Below, one piece after another: positions 11,601 to 21,608 of a DNA stretch of 64,000 bases (within the stretch, counting starts at the first letter, position 1; each line of letters opens with the position of its first letter). Under the pieces are notes generated by a model that saw nothing but the letters and a program-made list of their open reading frames with translations, was not told the DNA's origin and ran no database searches. This DNA comes from Toxorhynchites rutilus septentrionalis (taxonomy: Eukaryota > Arthropoda > Insecta > Diptera > Culicidae). The stretch covers positions 246,831,307 to 246,895,306 of the forward strand of contig NC_073746.1 of assembly GCF_029784135.1 (NCBI RefSeq), given 5' to 3'. The position numbers and the translations under genes are program-made.

Positions 11601-12435
11601 GGTGATTAATACGATTAACTCTAGCAAATAAAATTTAAATTGGGAACTTTAATGTGTTCATTTTCACCCAAGGAAAATTGGAAAAGTAAAAAAATATTAG
11701 AAAAAGTGATTTCTTATATGCATATAGTATTGGTTGTTGTCAGTCCAATTAAAATTCTCATTGGGTTGAATAAACACTCAGAAAGTGAAAATTATAAAAG
11801 AAAATTACCTTTTCCATTTCAGATATGTTTTCTATATATTAAAGTAACATGTTTTTACTGATGAGAAAAATTGATAATTGAATTCGGTATTGGTAATTAT
11901 TTTATATTACATTGGTTATTTTTTTTTTCTTTAGTTCATCCATACATAACACATGAAGCATCTCGTCTAGGATCGTCTAGGATCGTTCCACTTCGGTAGC
12001 TTTTATCTGATACGCCACGACTGTTTACCATCCTTCTGTCATCATCACTCGGTAAATACTGGTGGAGTGAACAAACAATAGCCAACAACCAAACAAAACG
12101 GCCCTTTTCAGAGCCACCAAATCATTATCAAAGAGTTCAACGATGTAATTCTTCAAATATATCCAAAATAAACAGATAGCCTAACGGAATCCTACATCAA
12201 CTATGCGGTCGTTTCTCGGACACAACCCTCCTGTGACTTTTTTCATTCATGTGAAAAAAATTTTGTTAGCAGATCATTTGTCGTTCATATTTTGATAAGA
12301 ATATTTCAGCACGATAGAAAATCAAACTATCGAGCATCTTTTATTTTGATTTGGTTTGAGCCAAATGACACACACACAGTAATTCAATATTTTCAACACA
12401 AACCGGTTTTGCGCTACTTTTCATACAATGCAGTA

Positions 12436-12725
12436 TTTGTACGAGGGCAGTTCGACAAGTACTCAGCCTAAATAAACAAAAATTTTGGAAAAGTGGCGAT
12501 TTATTTCTCAGCATAGTCTCCTTTTAGCACGATACACTTGACCCAGTGATGCTCCAACTTCTTTAATCCATCTGAAAAATACTCATTCGACTCAAATTTC
12601 TGGCCGACGAGTGACTTTTTCAAGTTTGGAAACAAAAAAAAGTCGCACGGGGCCAAATCTTAAGAATACGGTAGATGGGTGGCGACGGCGAATTTCCATT
12701 TTTTTTCCCAAGTTCGAGGATACGC
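12436..12725 (-). pseudogene. mariner-like transposase C-terminal remnant
   Basis: On the minus strand the sequence reads FPNLKKSLVGQKFESNEYF, SDGLKKLEHHWVKCIVLKGD and YAEK-stop. This is the characteristic mariner C-terminus (DFFLFPxLKxxLxGxxF, then LExRWxKCIxLxGDYxEK). A frameshift separates it from the preceding HP[ST] segment, and about 15 residues are missing after SNE. CGAGGGCAGTTCGACAAGTA at 12437 looks like the adjoining terminal inverted repeat. The N-terminal two thirds are absent. Confidence 0.7.
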
Positions 12726-13028
12726 TTACACCAATGCAAGTGGACGCCTATGGACCAAAGTTGCCACCTATATAGAATATTCTATTTTTCCGGTGTTGTT
12801 AATCATCTCATCGCCCTTAGATGTGGCTTCGCTGTTGGCGTCACCTGCGGAAAATAGACGCTTTTCCTGGCCTCATTTTCATCGGTCTACACTTGGAGAG
12901 GAGGAGAGAAGAAGAAAGACATCCGCTTGTAACTTTTCAACCGCTGTGACCAGGGTTTCCAACTATTATCTCAAAAAATCAGGGAAAGTGAAAATAAAAA
13001 TCAGGAGAAATCAGGATAGCGCATATTG

Positions 13029-13228
13029 TGTTGTCCGAAAAGTTTGAACCGATTTTTGGAAACACAATCGCATGATTCCTATAGGCACATATGTCTATTC
13101 AAGTTTATGTACACAGTTTTGTTCCACGATCTTTCGCCATCTTTCACACAGTTCAAACATTTTATCCTGGAGCTTCGAGAATAACGAACAAGTTCAGCTT
13201 CGAGATAAATTTCAAGAGATTATGCTAA
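13029..13228 (-). pseudogene. Possible mariner-like remnant interrupted by the LTR element
   Basis: Minus-strand reading of 13040-13190 gives KLQDKMFELCERWRKIVEQN, which resembles the ExRWxKxIExxG stretch near the C-terminus of mariner transposases. TTGTCCGAAAAGTTTGAACC at 13033 looks like a mariner end. The frame is short and broken. Weak evidence. Confidence 0.32.
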
Positions 13229-13829
13229 TGTAATATGATCACGCTTAAACCCAACTCATCAATATTCAAGGCCTCTAAGGCAATAAACCACCCCCGAGGG
13301 CGCTGGGCGATATAAACATAAAATGTGATACGATACCCGAGCCAGCAATCTGGCCCAAGGGTTCGTTTACTATTTATGATTGTATAACTCGACGCGCACC
13401 AAGGGCAGCGGCGAGTTTGTCTTCCTTCCGCCCCGCTGCGAGTTTAGCTAGCAGCAGAAATTTAACCAAACATGTGGCGCGCATCCGGCACACATGTTTC
13501 AGCACTTTCTTTTCCTATTTACTTTGACCCACAAAGAAGTGCTTTCCCTCTCTCTCTGAAGAACGCGTCTGACCAAGGCCATCACAGCCCACTCTAACTG
13601 CTGGCGCGATGCTCCGCCCAGCATAATTTGTAAATATTCTGTGTAGAGTTTAAGCCTATTTTTGTAAACTAGTATTTAAGCCCCGAGAGTCTTTTCTTTG
13701 AACACAGATGTCAGTTGACAGAATACAGTAGAGAGGCGACGCTTGTACGAATAGCGTTTGTGTTTATTAATTTACCAAATCCGAAAGTCGACGCCACTGA
13801 ATGGCGTAAGATCCTTCTTCACGTTTACA
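13229..13829 (+). repeat. 5' LTR
   Basis: The LTR runs TGTAATATGATCACG to TTCACGTTTACA (601 bp) with canonical TG...CA ends. Possible promoter signals: TATTTAAG at 13672 and an insect-type initiator TCAGTTGAC at 13711. By eye it is the same as the 3' LTR along its whole length. Confidence 0.95.
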
Positions 13830-13846
13830 TGGCGACCAGTGACACC
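13830..13846 (+). other. Primer-binding site
   Basis: TGGCGACCAGTGACACC begins directly after the LTR's terminal CA. The leading TGGCGACC fits complementarity to the 3' end of an arginine tRNA, as in Drosophila 412/mdg1-type elements. The tRNA identity is from memory and should be treated as likely, not certain. Confidence 0.6.
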
Positions 13847-14061
13847 GAGTCACTTCGGAACTAGTGAAAAAGTGCAAATGGCCCGCGTGATGGCAAAGTG
13901 GCAAATGGCCAGTTATCGCTATCGTTACAGAAACCAATAGCCGCGCTCCACGATCAGTTAACCAAGTTCTACGATCAGTGAACCGATTCCGTGATCGCGT
14001 GTTGAAGTCAGCCTAAAATGCGGACCTTGGACCCGACTGGTTATTACTGAAAAATTCTCTA

Positions 14062-14062
<1 letters not shown>

Positions 14063-14098
<36 letters not shown>
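14063..14098 (+). repeat. 36-nt poly(A) tract in the LTR-element leader
   Basis: A pure A36 run lies in the untranslated leader, with a second pure A21 run at 14607-14627. Both lie between the primer-binding site and the first ORF. Confidence 0.95.
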
Positions 14099-14100
<2 letters not shown>

Positions 14101-14674
14101 AGTTAAACGAACTTTTGAACCGTCCCGGGTGCAGTGTGAGTGCGGGTAATTTGAATAAAGAAAAATTCGGTGAAAATCGCCAAGAAGGCGAAGAAATTGA
14201 ACCCCACGAAAAACCGTTAGTGTAAAGTGGTTGTAACCACGTTGAAGTGAAGGACGAATGACCAGTGTACGAGCATAAAACATAAGTGGAACCACAATCG
14301 TACAGCGGACAGTGAAGTAGTGGAACAGAATAAATAGCAGTTACAAGCCAAGCAGTATTTCAAAAAAAAAAATGATGAACATCGATTTGGATCCAACTGG
14401 ACACCCCTGAGATCTGACGGACGCAGAGGCACCCACGCCCCCCCCACCCCCGAGAAGAGGACACTTGCGGAGAAAACGTGGCGTAAGTCAGACTCGAGTT
14501 AGTCTAATCCTTTTATATACGGATATCATGTAATAAATTTATAGTCGAGGCACAAAATACTTTTTATCGTAATACCCACGCGGCAGTAGGAATAGGTAGT
14601 AGGAATAAAAAAAAAAAAAAAAAAAAAGCAATTACAATACCCACAAAATTGGTTTTACATATGTACCGTTGAAC

Positions 14675-14911
14675 ATGGGGTTATTTAATACCAAACCCGT
14701 TAGTAACACGGGCGACGCTCAAATCCAAATTTTAAATCACCTAGAGAACCACAGTGTAATGCACGAAGCTCAAGGAGCGATTATCTGCGTCACACTTGCC
14801 CTCACATCCATACTACTAATTTCGAAAATATACAAAGCATATAAGGCATGCATGAATGCACATGCTATGCAAGCGGCAAAAGCTCACGCAGCCGTAGTCG
14901 ACACCGTCTAA
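14675..14911 (+). CDS. Small pre-gag ORF, predicted myristoylated single-pass membrane protein
   Basis: A 78-codon frame starting at ATG 14675 (MGLFNTKPVSNTG) and ending with TAA at 14909-14911. Gly2 followed by LFNTK fits an N-myristoylation signal. Residues about 35-52 (AIICVTLALTSILLISKI) form one hydrophobic helix followed by a basic segment (YKAYKACMNAH) and an alanine-rich tail. It lies between the leader and gag (gag ATG 90 bases downstream), in a different frame from gag. I recall similar short ORFs upstream of gag in some insect gypsy elements but cannot name a characterised function. No enzymatic motif. An accessory membrane-targeting role is a guess. Confidence 0.6.
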   Translation: MGLFNTKPVSNTGDAQIQILNHLENHSVMHEAQGAIICVTLALTSILLISKIYKAYKACMNAHAMQAAKAHAAVVDTV

Positions 14912-15000
14912 AAGAATTCGAAAATTTTAAAACATGCGTTCGAACGCAGCCTCAGCATAATAAATTCTTTACCGATAACCATTTTTCCTTGTCTCCTTGA

Positions 15001-16263
15001 ATGGACGAAGTAACAAAGCTCATCCAATTGAATATACAAAAACTAAAACATATACACCTGACTATACAACAGGAACTGGTCAGAAAACTAAGGAAAAGTA
15101 CTTTAGCCAAACGCCTCACGGAAGCGGAAGCGCTCGTGAAACAGATTAAAAAATTGTCGTCTACGTTACTAGACACAACCCACGGCTCAGAAATCATAAA
15201 AATAACCGAAAAGGCGGACCAACTTTTGAACGCAATTAAGGCGTCAATCGAAAAGGGTAGACCAAGAACACTCAAGGAAATTGCGCTAGCCGTCCTATTT
15301 TGCCTCAGGTTACAAAGAAAACCGAAAATGGCTAGCATACTCGAAATAATCAAGACTACATCGTCTATAGTTCCGCAATTCGACGGAAACATAGACAAAC
15401 TGAAAGCCTTCGCTGACGCTTTAAACTTGGTGAAAACATTTGAAACACCGGAAAACAAAGCAACCATAATTAACGTCATACTAACCAAACTAGAGGGACG
15501 GGCGAGAAATGCATTCACTGAAACACCGACATCGGTGAGCGAGATAAGCAAAATTTTAAAAGCTAAAATAACGACCAGCCCACCGGAACAAGTTCTAGCT
15601 AAAATGGCTAACTTGAAACAAAACGGTGGAATCGAACAATTTTGCCTGGATTTAGAAAAATTGGTGTTCAGTTTGGAAACAGCGTACACCGCTAAAGAAA
15701 TTCCGCCCCAAGTTGCCAAATCTATGGCAAACAAAGAAGGCGTCAAACATTTAGCCGGAGGGTTAAAAAACGAAAAAACCTCGCTCATCATAAGAGCAGG
15801 GAATTTCAATTCATACTCCGACGCGATGACTAAAGCGTTGGAGGAAAACTTAAATAATGCGAGCGCATCAGTATTTGCATACTCGCAAACCAACAGAAAC
15901 GCCAACCGTTTCAACAACAACGTTGACACACATTATAATAATTACAGGCGCAGGCCAAACGACTTCCATAACCGCGGTAGAAACCAAAACAATTTCAACC
16001 GCAACAATTTCAACCAAAATAATTTCCAAAACCAACCGCGTAATAACTATAACCGTTTTGGCCAGCAAAACCAAGTTCGAGACCAATTCTCAAACATAAA
16101 CCCACAGCGAAATAACAACAACAACAATAGGCGGAATACAAATTTTAACCGCCCTCAGCAATACATCCGCCTAACGGGAAACGAGTCACAACCGACGGAT
16201 GCCCTCCAGTCCGAACCGGCATTGACATTGGAGGAAAACAAACATTACGGAAACCAACATTAA
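15001..16263 (+). CDS. gag: Gag polyprotein of the LTR retrotransposon
   Basis: A 420-residue open frame from ATG 15001 to TAA 16261-16263. Residues 1-110 are helical and lysine-rich. Residues about 118-290 look like the capsid region (IVPQFDGNIDKLKAFADALN, ...KLEGRARNAFTE), the usual gypsy Gag capsid signature. Residues about 300-395 are extremely rich in Asn and Arg (repeated NRNNFNQNNF-type blocks). No CCHC zinc knuckle is present, so RNA binding is presumably through this N/R-rich tail. Length and layout fit the family. The frame is intact. A long minus-strand reading frame across it (14952-15929) is a shadow. Confidence 0.92.
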   Translation: MDEVTKLIQLNIQKLKHIHLTIQQELVRKLRKSTLAKRLTEAEALVKQIKKLSSTLLDTTHGSEIIKITEKADQLLNAIKASIEKGRPRTLKEIALAVLFCLRLQRKPKMASILEIIKTTSSIVPQFDGNIDKLKAFADALNLVKTFETPENKATIINVILTKLEGRARNAFTETPTSVSEISKILKAKITTSPPEQVLAKMANLKQNGGIEQFCLDLEKLVFSLETAYTAKEIPPQVAKSMANKEGVKHLAGGLKNEKTSLIIRAGNFNSYSDAMTKALEENLNNASASVFAYSQTNRNANRFNNNVDTHYNNYRRRPNDFHNRGRNQNNFNRNNFNQNNFQNQPRNNYNRFGQQNQVRDQFSNINPQRNNNNNNRRNTNFNRPQQYIRLTGNESQPTDALQSEPALTLEENKHYGNQH

Positions 16264-16280
16264 ATATTTTTAAATGCGAT

Positions 16281-19200
16281 GTGAATTGTTCAATGTTCGT
16301 TACACTATACTTACAAATGTCAAGCAAACCATGTATATTAATAATTGATACAGGCGCTGACATCTCAATAGTAAAAGAAGAAAAAATTAACGGAAAACAA
16401 TTAATACACCCCGGAAATAGATGCATTATTAATGGAGTTACGGAGGGAAAGACCGAATCCATAGCGAGCACAAATACAAATATCATTTTTGACGATATCC
16501 AAATTCCACACCAATTTCAAATCGTCAACAACAAGTTTCCTATAATTGCAGATGGCATTTTAGGCAGGGATTTCCTCACCAAATATGAATGTAACCTATG
16601 CCTCAAAACATGGCTAATGACCTTCAACTATGAAAACACCAAAATTGAAATTCCGATTCAAGATAGCTGGGAAAACAATTACATTATTCCCCCTAGATGC
16701 CAAATTATAAAACACTTCCCGTCACTCAACCTAAACGATGATGCCCTTGTGATCGCACAAGAAATCAAACCAGGCATTTTTTGCGCAAACACAATAATAA
16801 ACCCAAACTCACAATTCATTACAATAATTAACACAAATACCACACCAACATCAATCCCAAAAACCTTTGCCCCCACCACTATCCCCCTTAAAGAATACAC
16901 CATAAATCACATTACAACGGAATTAGGAGAAAACCCAAAAGGTAGACACGAGAAACTGATTAAGGAACTCAATTTGAATCATACACCCCAACATGCCCAG
17001 GAGAAATTAACAGAATTATGCACTAAATACAACGACATTTTTGCACTAGAAGACGACATATTGACAACCAACAACTTCTACAAGCAAACCATTCACCTTC
17101 AAGACAAGACACCCGTTTACATAAAGAATTATCGAACCCCGGAAGCACAAATTTCAGAAATAAATAACCAAATCAGCCACATGCTAAATAACAAAATAAT
17201 CCAAAATTCCACCTCACCATACAATTCTCCCATCCTCTTAGTCCCAAAGAAATCAAATACTCAAGATAAAAAATGGCGATTAGTGGTTGACTTTCGACAA
17301 CTAAATAAAAAGATAACCCCAGATAAATTCCCCCTACCAAGAATCGACGAAATCCTCGATCATTTGGGCAGAGCCAAATATTTTACAACCCTAGATTTAA
17401 TGTCAGGTTTCCACCAAATCGAACTTGACGAAAAATCAAAAAAGTACACAGCATTTTCGACCTCTAACGGCCACTACGAATTCAATAGGTTACCATTCGG
17501 TCTAAATATATCACCAAATAGCTTTCAGAGAATGATGTCCATAGCACTTAGCGGACTCCCACCTGAATGTGCATTCCTTTACATCGACGACATCATCGTC
17601 GTCGGCTGCTCAATAAACCATCACCTTATTAACTTGGAAAACGTTTTCAAACAATTACAAAACTACAACTTAAAATTAAATCCCAAAAAATGCTCCTTCT
17701 TCAGACCAGACGTAACATATCTAGGTCACAACATTTCAGCGGCAGGTATACAGCCCGACCAATCAAAGTTTTCAGCGGTAACAAACTACCCCACACCATC
17801 ATCAGCAGATGAAGTGAGGCGTTTTGTTGCCTTTTGCAACTATTACCGGAGGTTCATACAAAATTTCGCAGAAATAGCGTACCCATTAAACAAATTGCTC
17901 AGAAAAAACGCAAAATTTGATTGGTCTCCCGAATGCCAAAATGCATTCAATAAATTGAAAAACGAACTTATCTCACCAAAAGTTCTCAAATTCCCCGATT
18001 TCACACAAGAATTCACCCTAATAACCGATGCTTCAAAAATAGCATGCGGCGCCGTCTTAGCCCAAGAAAACGACGGTATAGAACTACCCATTGCATACGC
18101 AAGCAAAGCCTTCACAAAAGGTGAAGCCAATAAATCGACAATTGAACAGGAATTGACAGCAATTCACTGGGCAATTACGTACTTTAGACCATACCTCTAC
18201 GGGAGGAAATTCACAGTAAAAACGGATCACAGACCGTTAGTATATTTATTTTCAATGAAAGATCCCTCATCAAAACTCACAAGAATGAGGTTGGATCTTG
18301 AAGAATTCCATTTTGATGTAAAATACGTTCAAGGTAAGCTAAATGTGACTGCAGATGCGCTATCACGAATAGCAACTAATTCCGAGGCACTTAAAACTAT
18401 AAAAGTCCTGGGTATACAAACCAGAGCAATGACTAGAAAACTAAACGAAACGAATAACGACACAGAAATTACAGACAATAATTCAAACCCCGACGATACT
18501 GAGTCTGATCAGCTCAGAGCGTACGAGGCTATTGAACCCCGAGAGTGGCAAAACCTACCTAAACTTCTATGCGGACGCGCATTAGAAATGAATAAAGAAA
18601 CAAACGCTAGCGGAAACAAAAATTTGAAATGCGCAATAATGAATAAAAAAAGAACCAAAGAAAAGTCGTCGACAATAATTGAAAATGCAAGCAACACAAA
18701 AGAATCCCTGGGAAAACTAGTAAAGAAAGTTGAAAATATGGCCAAAAACTTGAAAATTAGCATGATAGCTCTAGCGTTATCAAGCGTAATTTTCCAAATA
18801 TGCAGCGTGCAAACCTTTAAGAAGATTTGTAATGACACGCTCAAAGACTTGCAAATAGTGCTCTACACACCCAAGCGTGTGATAGAAAGCCAAAACGAAA
18901 GGTTCGAAATTATAAAAAACAATCACGATACACCCACTGGTGGACATACAGGAGTCACCAGACTATACAAAAAGTTAAGCAGACTCTATTCTTGGAGTGG
19001 CATGAAAAAAGATATCAGTAGCTACATCAAGAAGTGCATAAAATGCCAGCAAAATAAACACACAATACGAACAAACGAAAATTTCGTCGAAATTAAAACA
19101 CCCCAAAAAGCATTCGACTGCGTATCGATTGACACAATTGGACCATTTAACAGATCCAATAATGGAAACCGATACGCACTGACCATTCAATGCAACTTAA

Positions 19201-19964
19201 CAAAATACATCATTATTAAACCCACAATAGACAAACAAGCATCCACCATAGCCAAAGCCTTCATAGAAAACTTAATTCTGGTCTATGGAATTCCAAAACT
19301 CATCCAAACAGACCAAGGAACTGAATATAAGAACGAGTTATTCGAAAACATAGCTTCATTACTGAAGCTTAAACAAAATTTTTCCACTCCATATCACCCT
19401 CAATCAATAGGAAGCCTGGAAAGGAACCATCGTTGTCTTAACGAGTACGTAAGGCAATTCGTCAACCAAGCACAGAGTGACTGGGATGAATGGTTGCCTT
19501 ACTACACATTCTGCTACAACACAACACCACACACAGATTTCTCATACACTCCATTCGAGTTAGTTTTTGGAACGAATGCTAAATTACCACAAAACCTCAC
19601 AACAAGCACATATGTAGAACCAATTTACAACATGGATTTATATTACAAAGAACTTAAATATAAACTACAAATAGCATCAAATACCGCTAGGGAAATAATT
19701 GATAAGGTAAGAAAAGCCAGAAATGAGACACAGAAAACCATGGCTAGACCATCAAAAGTAGCCATTAATGATCTAGTATTTCTATCAAACGAAAACAGAT
19801 CCAAATTAGACAAAGTATACGTAGGACCATATATAATAATTGACATTAAACACCCTAACGTAACAATAAGAGATGATCAAACCAATAAAGTCCAGACTGT
19901 ACATAAAAACAGAATAATACCATATGAGCAACCCCACCCTAAGGGGAAAGGGATACCTAGTTAG
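16281..19964 (+). CDS. pol: Pol polyprotein (protease, RT, RNase H, integrase)
   Basis: A single open frame of about 1,227 codons in the -1 frame relative to gag. The pol frame is already open across at least the last 60 bases of gag and has no early ATG, so expression by -1 frameshifting is likely. Protease: LIIDTGADIS near residue 22. RT: WRLVVDFRQLN, LDLMSGFHQI, and the YIDD catalytic box at residues 434-437. RNase H: TDASKIACGA near 582. Integrase: zinc-binding HTG...H-CIKCQ near 890-920, then IDTIGPF, TDQGTE and SLERNH giving D,D35E (35 residues between the last two). A GPY-type module (VYVGPYIIID) lies near the end. A 160-residue lysine/asparagine-rich linker separates RNase H and integrase. 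No stop or frameshift seen. Confidence 0.95.
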   Translation: MNCSMFVTLYLQMSSKPCILIIDTGADISIVKEEKINGKQLIHPGNRCIINGVTEGKTESIASTNTNIIFDDIQIPHQFQIVNNKFPIIADGILGRDFLTKYECNLCLKTWLMTFNYENTKIEIPIQDSWENNYIIPPRCQIIKHFPSLNLNDDALVIAQEIKPGIFCANTIINPNSQFITIINTNTTPTSIPKTFAPTTIPLKEYTINHITTELGENPKGRHEKLIKELNLNHTPQHAQEKLTELCTKYNDIFALEDDILTTNNFYKQTIHLQDKTPVYIKNYRTPEAQISEINNQISHMLNNKIIQNSTSPYNSPILLVPKKSNTQDKKWRLVVDFRQLNKKITPDKFPLPRIDEILDHLGRAKYFTTLDLMSGFHQIELDEKSKKYTAFSTSNGHYEFNRLPFGLNISPNSFQRMMSIALSGLPPECAFLYIDDIIVVGCSINHHLINLENVFKQLQNYNLKLNPKKCSFFRPDVTYLGHNISAAGIQPDQSKFSAVTNYPTPSSADEVRRFVAFCNYYRRFIQNFAEIAYPLNKLLRKNAKFDWSPECQNAFNKLKNELISPKVLKFPDFTQEFTLITDASKIACGAVLAQENDGIELPIAYASKAFTKGEANKSTIEQELTAIHWAITYFRPYLYGRKFTVKTDHRPLVYLFSMKDPSSKLTRMRLDLEEFHFDVKYVQGKLNVTADALSRIATNSEALKTIKVLGIQTRAMTRKLNETNNDTEITDNNSNPDDTESDQLRAYEAIEPREWQNLPKLLCGRALEMNKETNASGNKNLKCAIMNKKRTKEKSSTIIENASNTKESLGKLVKKVENMAKNLKISMIALALSSVIFQICSVQTFKKICNDTLKDLQIVLYTPKRVIESQNERFEIIKNNHDTPTGGHTGVTRLYKKLSRLYSWSGMKKDISSYIKKCIKCQQNKHTIRTNENFVEIKTPQKAFDCVSIDTIGPFNRSNNGNRYALTIQCNLTKYIIIKPTIDKQASTIAKAFIENLILVYGIPKLIQTDQGTEYKNELFENIASLLKLKQNFSTPYHPQSIGSLERNHRCLNEYVRQFVNQAQSDWDEWLPYYTFCYNTTPHTDFSYTPFELVFGTNAKLPQNLTTSTYVEPIYNMDLYYKELKYKLQIASNTAREIIDKVRKARNETQKTMARPSKVAINDLVFLSNENRSKLDKVYVGPYIIIDIKHPNVTIRDDQTNKVQTVHKNRIIPYEQPHPKGKGIPS

Positions 19965-20238
19965 CAGTTAATCCTTCCGACAGTTATTATCAAATGTAAA
20001 ATGTATATATTAAACAAATATTAAAAATAAATATATTTATAAGCAAATAGAACACCCAACGAAGACAATCCGTATAATCATATTATAAGGATAATCTTTA
20101 TAAACAAACTTAATTTTTACCTGAATACACGAAAAATGTACATATCACAAACATTGAATAAACACTAAAATTGTAAGGTCAGACGAATCTTTCCACCTAA
20201 TTTAACTTGAATGACTTCTCAATGTTACGTCATTCTCC

Positions 20239-20251
20239 GAAAGGGGAAAGG
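20239..20251 (+). other. Polypurine tract
   Basis: GAAAGGGGAAAGG directly abuts the TG of the 3' LTR, the expected plus-strand primer position. Confidence 0.85.
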
Positions 20252-20852
20252 TGTAATATGATCACGCTTAAACCCAACTCATCAATATTCAAGGCCTCTA
20301 AGGCAATAAACCACCCCCGAGGGCGCTGGGCGATATAAACATAAAATGTGATACGATACCCGAGCCAGCAATCTGGCCCAAGGGTTCGTTTACTATTTAT
20401 GATTGTATAACTCGACGCGCACCAAGGGCAGCGGCGAGTTTGTCTTCCTTCCGCCCCGCTGCGAGTTTAGCTAGCAGCAGAAATTTAACCAAACATGTGG
20501 CGCGCATCCGGCACACATGTTTCAGCACTTTCTTTTCCTATTTACTTTGACCCACAAAGAAGTGCTTTCCCTCTCTCTCTGAAGAACGCGTCTGACCAAG
20601 GCCATCACAGCCCACTCTAACTGCTGGCGCGATGCTCCGCCCAGCATAATTTGTAAATATTCTGTGTAGAGTTTAAGCCTATTTTTGTAAACTAGTATTT
20701 AAGCCCCGAGAGTCTTTTCTTTGAACACAGATGTCAGTTGACAGAATACAGTAGAGAGGCGACGCTTGTACGAATAGCGTTTGTGTTTATTAATTTACCA
20801 AATCCGAAAGTCGACGCCACTGAATGGCGTAAGATCCTTCTTCACGTTTACA
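20252..20852 (+). repeat. 3' LTR
   Basis: 601 bp, same start, end and sequence as the 5' LTR by eye, followed by the CTAA target duplication at 20853-20856. Confidence 0.95.
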
Positions 20853-21046
20853 CTAATGATGATGAGTTTTTGTGGAAATATCAGGAAATGTATAGACAAA
20901 GTTGCAAATAAGAATTAGGACTACGTGTTTTAAGTATTGAAAAAACAACAAGAAATTATTTTCATTCAAAATATAACGATTAAAACTCCCCTCGGGCGTG
21001 CTAATCAGACAGAGTATCTTTCTTCCCGGCCAATATCAAGCTTTAA

Positions 21047-21247
21047 CCCCTTCACGTATAACATCGAGTCTCACTCGATGTGAGATGACTGTGCCAAAAT
21101 GTACAACATCGAGTCTCTCTCGTGGTGCACTTGCATATCACAAGGTGCTAAGATGCGCAGCAGAGTAGAGGAATTACTCGATGCGTGACCCATCGGAGCG
21201 TTTGCATTTGGTTCGCTCTTTTGAAAATTAAATCGTACGCGAAGGGG
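21047..21247. mobile_element. TTAA-target MITE (piggyBac-like)
   Basis: CCCCTTCACGTATAAC at the left and CGTACGCGAAGGGG at the right are inverted matches. TTAA is present immediately outside both ends (21043-21046 and 21248-21251). It is 201 bp, non-coding. TTAA duplication is the piggyBac signature. The interior has a palindromic CATCGAG...CTCGATG. Confidence 0.75.
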
Positions 21248-21296
21248 TTAATAAATGTCGACAGGGTATCATCGATAAAGCGAATCGCTTAGGAAT

Positions 21297-21608
21297 ATAG
21301 TAAAACCCCGATTATCCGCGAGTGGATGATCTGCGCTGCGGATTATTCGCGACAGCGAGTTTCATATTAGATATATAGGCCTTCCCGGAAATTGTCTGGA
21401 ATTGGTAGGCTCATGCTCTTTTTTTTGGTCATAACTTTTACATTACTTGACCACTGGTGTACACGACCTTATAGATGGATATTTTAATGATTTCTGTATT
21501 GATTACACATAGTTTTCATGCTGAAACATATGTTTGTACCTCATTTTTGATCCTTTGTTGTGTTATCCGCGGTAGTCTTACCAGCGGATAATCCGAGTTC
21601 TATTGTAT
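21297..21608. mobile_element. MITE with pogo/Tigger-like ends
   Basis: The left end TAAAACCCCGATTATCCGCG and right end AGCGGATAATCCGAGTTCTA are imperfect inverted repeats with TA-rich flanks. The (A)AACCCCGATTATCCGC end is typical of pogo-group elements. It is about 310 bp with no transposase frame. Exact ends are uncertain by a few bases. Confidence 0.62.

Larger units (their letters stand above)
13229..20852 (+). mobile_element. Ty3/gypsy-type LTR retrotransposon, apparently complete
   Basis: The element is 7,624 bp, bounded by two 601-bp LTRs that I could not distinguish by eye, and flanked by the 4-bp duplication CTAA (13225-13228 and 20853-20856). Order: LTR, primer-binding site, A-rich leader, small ORF, gag, pol (protease, RT, RNase H, integrase), polypurine tract, LTR. 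This domain order and the D,D35E integrase define Ty3/gypsy. The CTAA target and TGGCGACC primer site suggest the mdg1/412-like part of the group (inference). There is no env: only about 290 non-coding bases lie between the pol stop and the 3' LTR. Identical LTRs and open frames imply a very recent insertion. Confidence 0.93.

Noticed and set aside
11276..11605. Overlapping frames on both strands at 11276-11605
   Set aside because: They read through the 95-bp direct repeats, giving periodic peptide repeats; not credible coding sequence.
12679..13047. 122-codon plus-strand frame
   Set aside because: It crosses the hAT terminus and lies partly opposite the mariner remnant; no domain.
14952..15929. 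325-codon minus-strand frame over the LTR element
   Set aside because: It is antisense to gag. Its length follows from gag codon bias, and it has no recognisable domain.
19965..20250. Possible env gene in the LTR element
   Set aside because: Only about 290 AT-rich bases with stops lie between pol and the 3' LTR.
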